A stretch of DNA of 64,000 nucleotides from Mycolicibacterium neoaurum (lineage in GTDB: Bacteria; Actinomycetota; Actinomycetes; Mycobacteriales; Mycobacteriaceae). The position numbers and the translations under genes are program-made. Location: the NCBI RefSeq assembly GCF_036946495.1, contig NZ_JAQIIX010000002.1, positions 2,790,001-2,854,000 on the forward strand, written 5' to 3'. Of the stretch, positions 10,001-17,861 are shown in pieces (positions within the stretch are counted from its first letter, which is position 1; each line of letters begins with the position of its first letter). Below the pieces are notes generated by a model. It was not told where the DNA came from. It saw only the letters and a list, made by a program, of their open reading frames with translations, and searched no databases.

Positions 10001-10245
10001 AGGCTCGGATCCTCGAAAGCCGCGATGGCTTCGACGATCTGGCCACGCACCCGCTCACGCAGTTCCTGGCTGGCAGCGCGGCCGAAGGTGATCAGCAGCA
10101 TCTGGTCCAACCCGGCCCGATTCTCGGCGACCATCCTGGTGACCAGACCGGCCAGGGCGAACGTCTTTCCGGTGCCCGCACTGGCCTCCAGGACCGTGGT
10201 GCTGCCCGGTGCCGGCAGCGCACCGGTCAGATCGAAAGTCTTCAC
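7006..10245 (-). CDS. recB: RecBCD helicase-nuclease, RecB subunit
   Basis: A 1079-residue SF1A (3'-5') helicase plus nuclease. Walker A is EASAGTGKT (Lys27), motif II is VDEFQDTDP, motif VI region is LTYVAMTRA, and the C-terminal RecB nuclease motif is RYLVVDYKTNWLG. This is the size expected for mycobacterial RecB (about 1090). The start is GTG 10245, which overlaps the recC stop (GTGA); the downstream end overlaps the recD start in the same way. It works with RecC and RecD on blunt DNA ends in the cytoplasm. Confidence 0.96.
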   Translation of the reverse strand: MKTFDLTGALPAPGSTTVLEASAGTGKTFALAGLVTRMVAENRAGLDQMLLITFGRAASQELRERVRGQIVEAIAAFEDPSLADNELLRHLIADDHDARHQRLRDALAGFDAATIATTHQFCSIVLKSLGVAGDSDSGLTLVENLDELVSEIVDDHYLARFGQDGDHPALTYRDARQLAKQVVRNPAAELRPLEPDPDSGTAVALSFTRDVLAELEIRKRRNGILGYDDLLTRLADALDDPDSAARVQMPQRWPVVMVDEFQDTDPVQWQVLERAFAGRSTLVLIGDPKQAIYGFRGGDIDTYLRAAQTAGDKQTLGTNWRSDAALVERLQVVLGGAQLGGPEIVVHDVQAHHQGTRLAGAPRNDPFRLRVVSRTGTGTRTISMDRLRTHIGGDLAADIGALLNSGATFDGRRLQARDIAVIVETHRDARACDAALAKAGIPAVYTGDSNVFASRAAHDWLCLLEAFDQPHRSGLVRAAASTLFFRETAETLAAGGDALTDRVAEELRSWAGHARERGVAAVFEAAQLAGMGTQVLSWQGGERLMTDLSHVTQLLQETAHREGYGLPALRDWLRTQTGEDGGATERNRRLDSDAAAVQIMTVWVSKGLQYPVVYLPFAFNRYAPEPNPVLYHDGDTRCLHVGEAGPDVLRAGKAEAAANDSRLTYVAMTRACSQVVAWWAPSWDERNGGLSRLLRGRRPGEAQVPAVCSPDRLSDADARARLQEWADAGGPVLEDSVIESVPAPDLAGAPDDLAIRRFHRPIDLSWRRTSYSGLLRSAEEAPVSSEPEIAELDDEVADIALVAPATGADVPSPMALLPVGAAFGSLVHAVLETADPHAVDLAAELVGHIERHSPQWPVTVPAAELAAALVPLHDTDLGPLAPGVTLRQIGLTDRLCELDFEIPLAGGDGTVGGFARLTDLATLLATHLPAGDPMRRYIDRLSSGSLGAQPLHGYLSGSIDAVLRIGGRYLVVDYKTNWLGVGDAPLTAADYGPERLAEAMLHSDYPLQALLYSVVLHRYLSWRLPGYDPETHLGGVLYLFVRGMCGPDTPVTDGNPAGVFSWKPPAALVVAIADLLRGP

Positions 10246-13200
10246 CGCACGGCCTCTTCGGCGTCCAGCAGCGGCAGCCACAGCCGGGCCGCGTAGTCGG
10301 GCAGCCCGTCGAGATCGTCCAGTGCCGCGTCGCGGCCCCAGACCCGCTCGATAGCCGGGTCGTCGCGCTCGTTGCGCCACCGGTAGGAGGCGGGCTGGTG
10401 CGGATCGTCACCGGCCTGGCGGGCGGCGGCCCAGGCATAACTGGTTTTGATGGGGAGCGGGAGCGGACGACGCCGGCCTTCGTCGTACATGGACACCAGA
10501 TCGCGCAGCAGGTCCGTGGCGTCCTGCGGTGGGGCCAGCCCCGTCAGGCGGGGCTGGACGCCGCGCGGTGGGCGGCCGATGCAGACCGCCGACCACTGCG
10601 CACCGCGCGCCGCGGTCAAGGCCAGCAACGGAATCCAGGCTGCCAGCAGATGTTGTGCGCCGAGTTTGGAATAGGTGACGTTGACCAGACGGTCGCCGAA
10701 GACCAGCGGCACCGTGCCGGTCAGGCGACGACCCGCCCCCAGGTCGATGTCGACGTCGAAGGCCTGACCGTCGGCGCCGCGGTAGCGCAGCGCCTCGGCG
10801 GCCAGTAACGCGGCCTGATCCCGCAGTTCGATGGCGCGCCGCCAACCGAGCTTGCCCGGAGGTAGTGTGCCGCGGCGCCATTCGGCCTGCTGGGCATCCT
10901 GGGGTGTCATACCGCGCATGATGTCGCCGAGCATGCGGTCACCGACCGTCCACTCCGCAAGGGCATCGATCTCGACCGGCATGCCATCGGAGACGCCGTC
11001 GACATCCCAGGGCAAGGTGTAGTCCAGGGCGCGGAAGAAGCCCTTCACCGGATTCTTGAAGAAGGCGATCAGATCGGCCAGAGGCACGTCACCGGCGACC
11101 GTGTCGGGCAGCGGACCGGACACGAAACTCGGCTGGGTGCGGCGCCGGCCCGCCATCGCCTCGGCGGTGTCGAGAACCGTGCGATCGAAGCTGAAGGGCT
11201 GGTCCGGGATCAGGCTACCCGGCCGGACGTTCTCGATATCGAAGGGCTGCAAGGGGTGCCGGGTCACCACCGGATGGCCTTCGGACGTTTCCGCGGTGGC
11301 ACGGACGGCGTCGAGCAGTTCGGCGATCGGTACGGCGGGCGGGCGCGGCTGTCCGGTGTATTCGTTGGCGCCGGTGTAGGTGATCACCAGGGTCTCGGTG
11401 GCCGCGCCTATCGCGTCCAGGAGGAGCTGTCGGTCCTCGGAGCGGGTGTCGCGTTCGCCGGTGTGTGGGTCGCGGGCCAGGATGTCGTCACCGTCGACGA
11501 CACCCCGGCGGGGAAAGACGCCGTCGTCGAGTCCGACCAGACACACCACCCGATGCGGGACCGAACGCATCGGCACCATGGTGCACACCGTGAGCGTGCC
11601 CGTCCGGAAGTTGGCGCGGGTCGGGCGGCCGGCCAGCTGCCGATCCAGTAAGGCGCGAATATCGCTGAGTCGCAGTGGAACCGGGTTGTCCACCGCATTC
11701 TCGGCGATGCGGGCGAACTCGCGGTGCACCTGGGCCGCGGGCCAGTCCTCCTCGGCGAGGGCCAGGGATTCGATCGCCTCGGTGAGGGTCTGCAGCCAAT
11801 CGTCCAACTGCCGGCTACCTGTCATGGCGCGCACCGCGTCGGTGAGCCGCTCGACGAAATCGGCGAACCGACCGGCGAGCTCGACCCGATTGCTGCTGAC
11901 ATCGTCCAACGGCAGTGTGGTGCCCAGCCACGCGTGCGAGTCATCCGACATCGCGACACCGGCCAGAATGCGGTCGAGTCCGAATCGCCATGTGTTGTGC
12001 AGGTATTCGACCCCATAGGGTCGGCGGTGGTGCTGGTCGAAACCCCAGCGGATGTTCGCTTCCCGCACCCAGGCGGTGATGGTGTCCAGATCGTCATCGG
12101 TGAAGCCGAACCGCATCCGCACCGGCGCCGCGCCCGCGAGGTTCAGCACCTCGCTGGCCTGGGCGCGCCCACCGGCGAGCGTGAGCAGCTGGCCGGCCAC
12201 TCTCAGCAGCGGATTGGTCTGCACCAGTGCGCGATCGGCGAGGCGGACGCGCAGGCGGTGCGCCGGGTGCGCGTCGTGCACGACGTCACCGAGACCGAAT
12301 CCGGCGGTGATCAGCGGGGCGTAGGTCTCGATATCGGGGCACATCACCAGGATGTCGCGTGGCTCCAGGGTGGGATCGTCGGCGAGCAGACCCAGCAGGA
12401 CCTCGCGCAGGACGTCGACCTGACGAGCCGCGCCGTGGCAGGCGTGGACCTGCACGGAGCGGTCGGTGCGCAGGTGACGGCGGCCCGCCGGGCGCACCGC
12501 GTCGGCGGCGATATCGGACTGCAGCCAGCCCAGCATCGTGTCGGGATAGCTTGCCGCAGGGAGGTATTCGTCGGTGTCCGGCTCCGGCAGGCCACGTTGC
12601 AGCTCGCGTAGGTCGCGGCCGAGGGTGGCCAGCAGCGGATGCCCGACGGCGCGATGGTCGGTGTCTTCACGGCGCGGGATGCTGCCGCGCCGTCCGGCCA
12701 ATGCCCGCCACAGCGGGTCGCTGGGATGGGGCAGCCACAGGTGCAGGTCGTGCTGTGCGGAGACGGCTTGCAGCAATTCGATCTCGGTGGCGGGGATGCG
12801 GGTGTGGCCGAACAGCGACAACCGGGGCGGCAGCGCGCTCGGTGCGGTGCGCAACTTCTCGACCGCGTCGCGGTGCGCGATATGCGGCGGATCGGCGGCG
12901 ACGCGTGCGACCAGCCGTTCCCACAGCGGGCGCTGCCACGACAGATCGGCGGGCATGTCGTCCCAGTCGATCAGCAGGCCGGGGCGTTGGCGTGCGTAGG
13001 AGGAGAACAACCCGGCCAGCCGGCGGGCGACCGCGTAGCGGCGGCCCTGTCGCAGCTCGCGCTCCTCGCCGTCGGCGAAATGGCCGAGGTGGTTGGCCAG
13101 CGTCGTGCACCAGGGCTCGTCGAGACTGTCGTCGATCACCGCCAGCAGCGGCCACACCATGGCGTCGGGGGCCCACGGATCGCCGGTATCGATACCGGTC

Positions 13201-13415
13201 AGTTCGGCCAGCAGGGAGCGCGGGTTGCGGAACTCGATGCCTGCGCAGACCCCGAGCCGATTGGCCAGCCGCTGACCGAGCCAGCGCTCGACACCCTTGG
13301 CGGGCACCAGCACCAACTCGGTGGCGAATGGATCGGCCATCGGTTCGGCGAGCATCGATGCCAGGCCGTCGGCGAGCGCATCGGTGCGCTCGGCACGGTG
13401 CAGGTGCAAGGCCAT
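10242..13415 (-). CDS. recC: RecBCD helicase-nuclease, RecC subunit
   Basis: A 1057-residue protein, near the usual mycobacterial length (about 1090). The N-terminus (ALHLHRAERTDALADGLA, then FATELVLVPAKGVERWLGQ) is typical of RecC. The inactive helicase-like core contains WARF-type segments such as PHRVVCLVGLDDGVFPR, and a C-terminal nuclease-fold remnant follows. It is the first gene of the recCBD operon. It starts at ATG 13415, about 130 bp from the divergent secreted-protein gene, so the operon promoter should lie within 13416-13530. Confidence 0.95.
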   Translation of the reverse strand: MALHLHRAERTDALADGLASMLAEPMADPFATELVLVPAKGVERWLGQRLANRLGVCAGIEFRNPRSLLAELTGIDTGDPWAPDAMVWPLLAVIDDSLDEPWCTTLANHLGHFADGEERELRQGRRYAVARRLAGLFSSYARQRPGLLIDWDDMPADLSWQRPLWERLVARVAADPPHIAHRDAVEKLRTAPSALPPRLSLFGHTRIPATEIELLQAVSAQHDLHLWLPHPSDPLWRALAGRRGSIPRREDTDHRAVGHPLLATLGRDLRELQRGLPEPDTDEYLPAASYPDTMLGWLQSDIAADAVRPAGRRHLRTDRSVQVHACHGAARQVDVLREVLLGLLADDPTLEPRDILVMCPDIETYAPLITAGFGLGDVVHDAHPAHRLRVRLADRALVQTNPLLRVAGQLLTLAGGRAQASEVLNLAGAAPVRMRFGFTDDDLDTITAWVREANIRWGFDQHHRRPYGVEYLHNTWRFGLDRILAGVAMSDDSHAWLGTTLPLDDVSSNRVELAGRFADFVERLTDAVRAMTGSRQLDDWLQTLTEAIESLALAEEDWPAAQVHREFARIAENAVDNPVPLRLSDIRALLDRQLAGRPTRANFRTGTLTVCTMVPMRSVPHRVVCLVGLDDGVFPRRGVVDGDDILARDPHTGERDTRSEDRQLLLDAIGAATETLVITYTGANEYTGQPRPPAVPIAELLDAVRATAETSEGHPVVTRHPLQPFDIENVRPGSLIPDQPFSFDRTVLDTAEAMAGRRRTQPSFVSGPLPDTVAGDVPLADLIAFFKNPVKGFFRALDYTLPWDVDGVSDGMPVEIDALAEWTVGDRMLGDIMRGMTPQDAQQAEWRRGTLPPGKLGWRRAIELRDQAALLAAEALRYRGADGQAFDVDIDLGAGRRLTGTVPLVFGDRLVNVTYSKLGAQHLLAAWIPLLALTAARGAQWSAVCIGRPPRGVQPRLTGLAPPQDATDLLRDLVSMYDEGRRRPLPLPIKTSYAWAAARQAGDDPHQPASYRWRNERDDPAIERVWGRDAALDDLDGLPDYAARLWLPLLDAEEAVR

Positions 13416-13547
13416 CGCCGCTCAGCGTAACGGGCTGGGCACAAAGCAAGACAAGACAGGTGAAGGTCGGGAAAACACCCGTGCGTTCGGTCTAGGCTGC
13501 CGGGGACGACGACGCGTGCCACGGCACGACGACAGAGGGAGTGGGCG

Positions 13548-13865
13548 TTGATCAGGACACTTGCAGTCAGCGGAGCTGCGGTCCTTGCGCTGTCGGTGGC
13601 GGGTGCCCCGACGGCTTCGGCTGCGACGGCATGGACGATGCCCAACTTGCGGGGGCTGAGCCTGGCCGATGCGCAGGCGCTGTACGACACGACGGTCAAG
13701 GATGCCGGCGGTCCGCAGCTGGAGGTCATCAACGCCTACGTGGAAAGCTGGACCATCCGGGCTCCGAGCATGTGGGATGTCTGCAAGCAGCAGCCCGCGG
13801 CGGGCAAGACCCTCAGCGCCAAGACCTGGACCGCGATCGCGGTCAACAAGCGCGGCGACTGCTAG
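13548..13865 (+). CDS. Small secreted PASTA-like protein
   Basis: A 105-residue protein beginning at TTG 13548, seven bases after GAGGGA. The signal peptide is clear: basic start (IRT), hydrophobic core VSGAAVLALSVAGA, and a likely cut after TASA near residue 26. The mature part contains MPNLRGLSLADAQALY and later QQPAAGKTLSA, the pattern of a single PASTA domain. Two cysteines (in MWDVCKQQP and at the C-terminus) could form a disulfide. Similar small exported proteins are common in mycobacteria. The last 23 bp overlap the 3' end of the convergent transporter gene. Confidence 0.82.
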   Translation: MIRTLAVSGAAVLALSVAGAPTASAATAWTMPNLRGLSLADAQALYDTTVKDAGGPQLEVINAYVESWTIRAPSMWDVCKQQPAAGKTLSAKTWTAIAVNKRGDC

Positions 13866-14799
13866 TAGGTAGTGCGGGCCGGCCCACCCGGGACCGGACC
13901 GCCAGCAGGGCGCACGCGATGACCGCGGTGCCGCCGATGACCGTGACCGCGGTGATGGGCTCGTGTAACAGTACCGCGGCCCACCCGATGCTCAGGATCG
14001 GTTGAGCCAGTTGGATCTGGCTGACCTGTGCCAGCGGACCGATTGCGAGGCCGCGGTACCAGGCGACGAAGCCGAGGAACATGCTCACCACGCACAGGTA
14101 GGCAAAGCTCGCCCACTCGGTCGGCGTGCCCGTGGGCGGATGCGACACGATCGCATGAACCGTGAGCGCCGCCATGATCGGGGCGGCCGCCACCAGCGCC
14201 CACGAGATCGTCTGCCACGCACCGAGGCTCCTGGCCAGCACGCCGCCCTCGGCATAGGCGACGGCACAGACCACCACGGCCGCGAACAGCAGGCCATCGG
14301 CCGGTTGCAGACGTCCCATGCCGCCCGCATGCACGGCCGCGAAGGCGACGGCGGCGACTGCCCCGGCAGCGGCGGCGCACCAGAACGTCGCAGTCGGCCG
14401 TTCCCCGGTGCGCAGCACGGAGACGAAGGCCGTCGTCGCGGGCAGCAGCGCGATCACGACGGCGCCGTGGCTGGCGTGCGTCTGTGTCAGCGCGAACGAC
14501 GTCAGGACGGGAAAGCCCAGCACGGCGCCCGCCGCGACGATGCCCACGCTGATCCACTGGCCTCCGGTGGGCCGGCGCGAGCGGGTGACCAGCAATGCCG
14601 CCGCGGCGATCGCGGCGGCGACGACGGCGCGCGCGCTACCGACGAAAAGCGCCGACAGGTGGCCCGCCTCGACCGCGATGCGCGTCAACGGGACGGTCAA
14701 CGAGAACGCCAGGACACCGACACATCCCCAGGCGAGTCCCTGTCGGGGGTGCGATAGCGCGGAGGCGCGTTGCGCGGTAGCGCTACTCTGATCCTTCAT
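13843..14799 (-). CDS. EamA-family (DMT superfamily) transporter
   Basis: A 318-residue protein with about ten hydrophobic segments in two EamA repeats. Examples are GLAWGCVGVLAFSLTVPLT and ALFVGSARAVVAAAIAAAAL in the first half, and YLCVVSMFLGFVAWYRGL with ILSIGWAAVLLHEPITAVTV in the second. EamA proteins export small metabolites such as amino acids or vitamers. Its partner is the divergent MocR-type regulator, whose ATG overlaps this one (shared CATG at 14797-14800). By analogy with PdxR/MocR-transporter pairs, PLP-related or amino-acid efflux controlled by that regulator is likely. Confidence 0.9.
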   Translation of the reverse strand: MKDQSSATAQRASALSHPRQGLAWGCVGVLAFSLTVPLTRIAVEAGHLSALFVGSARAVVAAAIAAAALLVTRSRRPTGGQWISVGIVAAGAVLGFPVLTSFALTQTHASHGAVVIALLPATTAFVSVLRTGERPTATFWCAAAAGAVAAVAFAAVHAGGMGRLQPADGLLFAAVVVCAVAYAEGGVLARSLGAWQTISWALVAAAPIMAALTVHAIVSHPPTGTPTEWASFAYLCVVSMFLGFVAWYRGLAIGPLAQVSQIQLAQPILSIGWAAVLLHEPITAVTVIGGTAVIACALLAVRSRVGRPALPTSSRRAC

Positions 14800-14810
14800 G
14801 ATCGACAGTA
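14777..14810. promoter_or_regulatory. Divergent leaderless promoters and a palindrome at the EamA/MocR junction
   Basis: Plus strand: TACTCT at 14784-14789 is a -10-type hexamer ending eight bases before the MocR ATG (14798). Minus strand: TACTGT (14810 to 14805) ends five bases before the EamA ATG (14799). Both spacings put the transcription start at or beside the ATG, so both messages could be leaderless. The perfect 10-bp palindrome GTAGCGCTAC at 14777-14786 overlaps the plus-strand -10 and is a possible operator. Confidence 0.5.
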
Positions 14811-16204
14811 GCAGTGCGCGGATCGAGCGTGAACTCCAACGGTGGGTGGCCGCGGCTTCCCCGGGTGAGCGCCTGCCGTCGACACGGGAGCTGGCCGCCC
14901 GCTACGGGGCCGGCCCGGTCACCGTCCAATCGGCACTGCGGTCACTGGCCGCGCGTGGGCTCATCGAGACCCGACCGGGCGTCGGCGCTTTCGTCAGCGC
15001 GACGCGAGCCGTCGGACCGCGCGATTACTCATGGCAGACCGGCGTCTTACGATCGGGCGCCATCGCCGCGCAGGCACCCGCGGCATTGCGTTCGCCGCGG
15101 CCCGGCGCGATCGCGCTGCATTCGGGATACCCCGATCGCGAGCTGCTGCCCGAACGGCTCGTCCGCGCGGCGCTCACCCGGGCAGCGCGCAGCGACGCGG
15201 CGCTGGAACGCCCCGAACCCGAAGGCATGGCGAGTCTGCGCGCCTGGTTCGCCGCCGAGCTCGCATCGCAGACGCCCGCCCATCTCACCGCCCCGGCCAT
15301 GCGGGACGTGCTCGTGCTTCCCGGCAGCCAACTCGGACTCGGCGCGCTGTTCCGCAGCATCGCCGGGCCAGGAGGCGCGCTGCTGATCGAGTCACCGACC
15401 TACTGGGGCGCCATCATCGCCGCGCGGCAGGTCGGCGTGACGTTGGTTCCGGTCCCCGCCGGGCCGGCGGGTCCCGATCTCGATGCGTTGGAGCGCGCCT
15501 TCGCCGAGACCGGGGCCCGTGCTTTCTACGCGCAACCGAGCTTCGCGAATCCGACTGGTGCCCAGTGGAATTCGTCGACCGGTTCCGATGTCCTGGAGAT
15601 CGTCCGACGGCATCGGGCCTTCCTCATCGAGGATGACTGGGCGCACGATTTCGGGATCGACACCGACGCAACTCCGCTGGCGGCCCGAGATGACAGCGGC
15701 CACGTGGTCTACCTACGGTCCCTGACCAAGAGCATCTCGCCGGGCATCCGGGTTGCCGCGGTCATCGCGCGAGGCCCGCTGCACACCCGACTGCTCGGCG
15801 AGCTGCACGCGCAATCGATGTATGTCAGTGGCCTGCTGCAGACGGCCGCCCTTGATATCGTCACCCAGCCGGGCTGGCAGACGCACCACCGCGCGCTGCG
15901 CAAGATGCTGCGCGCCCGACGCGATCTGCTCGTCGATGCGATCTCCACCCACCTGCCGGAGGCGACGGTCTCGGCGCTACCACCCGGTGGGCTGAACCTC
16001 TGGGTGCGGCTGCCCGACGGGGTCGACCTCGATCGGCTCATCAAGGACACCGAATCGCGGGGTCTGGTCATCGCCGGTGGCGACCAATGGTTTCCGGCCG
16101 AGCCTACCGGACCCTACCTGCGCCTGAACTTCGCGGGCCCGGACCCGGCGGCCTACGACGAGGCCGCCGTCATCCTCGCGGAATCACTTGCCGCGCAGCG
16201 CTAG
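14798..16204 (+). CDS. MocR/PdxR-type regulator (GntR winged helix plus aminotransferase-like domain)
   Basis: A 468-residue protein. Residues about 5-75 form a GntR winged helix (GERLPSTRELAARYGAGP, ALRSLAARGLIETRPGVGAF). Residues about 100-460 form a fold-type-I aminotransferase domain with the PLP-lysine region YLRSLTKSISPGIRVAAV and the cofactor Asp in FLIEDDWAHDFGID. MocR proteins bind PLP or PLP adducts as effector and usually control an adjacent metabolic or transport gene. Here the divergent EamA gene, with an overlapping start codon, is the obvious target. Its TAG stop overlaps the stop of the convergent crotonase gene. Confidence 0.93.
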   Translation: MIDSSSARIERELQRWVAAASPGERLPSTRELAARYGAGPVTVQSALRSLAARGLIETRPGVGAFVSATRAVGPRDYSWQTGVLRSGAIAAQAPAALRSPRPGAIALHSGYPDRELLPERLVRAALTRAARSDAALERPEPEGMASLRAWFAAELASQTPAHLTAPAMRDVLVLPGSQLGLGALFRSIAGPGGALLIESPTYWGAIIAARQVGVTLVPVPAGPAGPDLDALERAFAETGARAFYAQPSFANPTGAQWNSSTGSDVLEIVRRHRAFLIEDDWAHDFGIDTDATPLAARDDSGHVVYLRSLTKSISPGIRVAAVIARGPLHTRLLGELHAQSMYVSGLLQTAALDIVTQPGWQTHHRALRKMLRARRDLLVDAISTHLPEATVSALPPGGLNLWVRLPDGVDLDRLIKDTESRGLVIAGGDQWFPAEPTGPYLRLNFAGPDPAAYDEAAVILAESLAAQR

Positions 16205-16914
16205 CTGACCGACTTCTTGTATTCCTCGGCCAGCCCGTCGATACCGGCCTGGATAGCGTCGATCGCGATCTGGCGGGCCTTGACCTTGCTGGCCAGGTGG
16301 GCCTTGAGGTTCAGGGTGGCGGCGTACTCGGCGCCGATCTCCTGTGCGCGCACCAGCACGGCCTCGTGCTCGACGATCTCGTCCACCCAGCCGGCGTCGA
16401 TCGCCGCGTCACCGGCGAACACCGCGGCCACCGATACCGCGCGCGAGTAGGCCGGCGGGGTCAGCCGCATCCGCATGATCTCCAGTGCGGCCTGGGGGAT
16501 GACCATGCCGATGGCCACCTCGTTGGCCTGGAAGCGCGACTTCACCGATCCGACCCGGTGGTCACCGGTCAGCATCAGGAACGATCCCATGGCGATCGCG
16601 GGCCCGGTCGAGGCCATCACCACCGGGGCCGGGAAGGTCAGCACGCGCAGCGCCAGTTCGAATCCGCCGCGCAGCATGCCGTACCCGGCCTCGGCATCTC
16701 CGGAGGCGAAGACGCTGAGTTCGAATCCCGCGCTGAACACGCGCCCGTTACCCGCCAGCACCACGGCCTTGACGGTCCCGGCCTCGACATCGGCGGCGGC
16801 CTGGTCGAACGCGGTGTTGATGGCGGCCTGCATCGCCGGTGAGAGCGCGTTGACCTTGCCGTCGTCCAGGGTGATGGTGGCGACGGATTCGTGCACGGCA
16901 TAGGTGGCGGTCAT
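16201..16914 (-). CDS. echA3: Crotonase/enoyl-CoA hydratase family protein (EchA3 position)
   Basis: A 237-residue crotonase-fold protein starting at ATG 16914 (MTATYAVHESVATITLDD). The oxyanion-hole segment GRVFSAGFELSVFASG is present. Of the two catalytic glutamates of classical hydratases, the second has a plausible counterpart (FQANEVAIGM). The first, normally in a G-GGG-E-A context, is replaced by GSFLMLTGD, so simple hydratase activity is doubtful; isomerase, thioesterase-like or acyl-CoA-binding roles are possible. The symbol follows its place between recC and the Rv0633c-like gene, as for M. tuberculosis echA3. Its stop overlaps the MocR stop. Confidence 0.85.
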   Translation of the reverse strand: MTATYAVHESVATITLDDGKVNALSPAMQAAINTAFDQAAADVEAGTVKAVVLAGNGRVFSAGFELSVFASGDAEAGYGMLRGGFELALRVLTFPAPVVMASTGPAIAMGSFLMLTGDHRVGSVKSRFQANEVAIGMVIPQAALEIMRMRLTPPAYSRAVSVAAVFAGDAAIDAGWVDEIVEHEAVLVRAQEIGAEYAATLNLKAHLASKVKARQIAIDAIQAGIDGLAEEYKKSVS

Positions 16915-16925
16915 AGGTCCGGATG

Positions 16926-17777
16926 TTACGGAGCGTGCTGGCGAATTCCGATGGCGGGGCTGGAGTGATGCCGTCCGGTGGGCTGTTGCGCTGCGGGCTG
17001 GCTGCCATTGTGTGCCGGGCCGGTGTTCCACGGGAAGTCGAGTTGGGCGGTTTCGTCGCTCTGTCGGGTGCGCCACCCGTCCTGGGTCTCGCGCACCGCC
17101 TGGTTCATCCGCTCGATCTCCGCGCGGTAGACCTCGGGTCGGGTCTCCTTGGACGCGTAGTGGAAGTAAGTGAGCACGCTGCGCAGCAGCTCCAGCTTCT
17201 GCTTCTCCCGCTTGGCCAGGTCGTGGGTGGTCAGCAGTTCGAGGCGTTGCACGGGTTGCAGTGTGGCCCAGTCGAGGACGACGGCGGATTCGAAGTCGCG
17301 GGTGCCGGCCCGGTAACGGACGGTGCCCTCGAACCGGGAGCCGATCTGTTCGCCGAACTCCGCACGGCTGATCGCCGAGTCCCACACTGTTCGCCACTCC
17401 TGCCCGGGCGCCAGCTGGGTGAGTTCGCTGGGCAGTGTCAGTTCGGCGATCTCGGGTAGCCGGTCAGGGTAGCCGTCCTCGTATCGCCCGACGGTCAGCG
17501 GGGTGGCGAACTCCAGTCGGATGTCCTGGGCGGCGGTCTGTCCGAAGTTACGCACCACCAGTTCGATGACATGCCAGTCGGTCGGGTGGGGTTCGATGAA
17601 AACGGACACATGCGGCCGTATTTCATCGCTTCTGAGCTGGCGGTTTCGCTTCAACGCGCGGCCAGTGAAGATCAGCGCCGCCAGCGCGAGGGCCAACCCC
17701 GCCCATGCCGCGATCGCCAACCATCCCGTCGAGCCGAGGCCGGACAGGTCGGCCCACCGATCTTTGAACCAGTCCAC
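16926..17777 (-). CDS. Membrane-anchored hypothetical protein (Rv0633c-like position)
   Basis: A protein of about 283 residues from GTG 17777, chosen because GAGG lies five bases upstream; an in-frame ATG at 17828 would add 17 residues. One membrane helix near the N-terminus (GWLAIAAWAGLALALAALIF, about residues 17-36) is followed by a basic stop-transfer sequence. A mostly beta-type domain follows (IRPHVSVFIEPHPTDWHVIELVVRN). A helical, charged segment (KREKQKLELLRSVLTYFHYAS) and a Gln/His/Pro-rich tail close it. No enzyme motif is seen. Its place beside the echA3 position matches M. tuberculosis Rv0633c. Confidence 0.75.
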   Translation of the reverse strand: MDWFKDRWADLSGLGSTGWLAIAAWAGLALALAALIFTGRALKRNRQLRSDEIRPHVSVFIEPHPTDWHVIELVVRNFGQTAAQDIRLEFATPLTVGRYEDGYPDRLPEIAELTLPSELTQLAPGQEWRTVWDSAISRAEFGEQIGSRFEGTVRYRAGTRDFESAVVLDWATLQPVQRLELLTTHDLAKREKQKLELLRSVLTYFHYASKETRPEVYRAEIERMNQAVRETQDGWRTRQSDETAQLDFPWNTGPAHNGSQPAAQQPTGRHHSSPAIGIRQHAP

Positions 17778-17861
17778 CGTGACCTCATGTCGTCGAAAGC
17801 GAATACCGAACTTCGCTGATGATCGCACACGATGGGCGATACGGCGTTGCTGGTACGCCTT

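Noticed and set aside
9184..10296. A 370-codon plus-strand frame inside recB, and similar long frames inside recC
   Set aside because: Antisense shadows of the recCBD operon, with no motifs or ribosome-binding sites.
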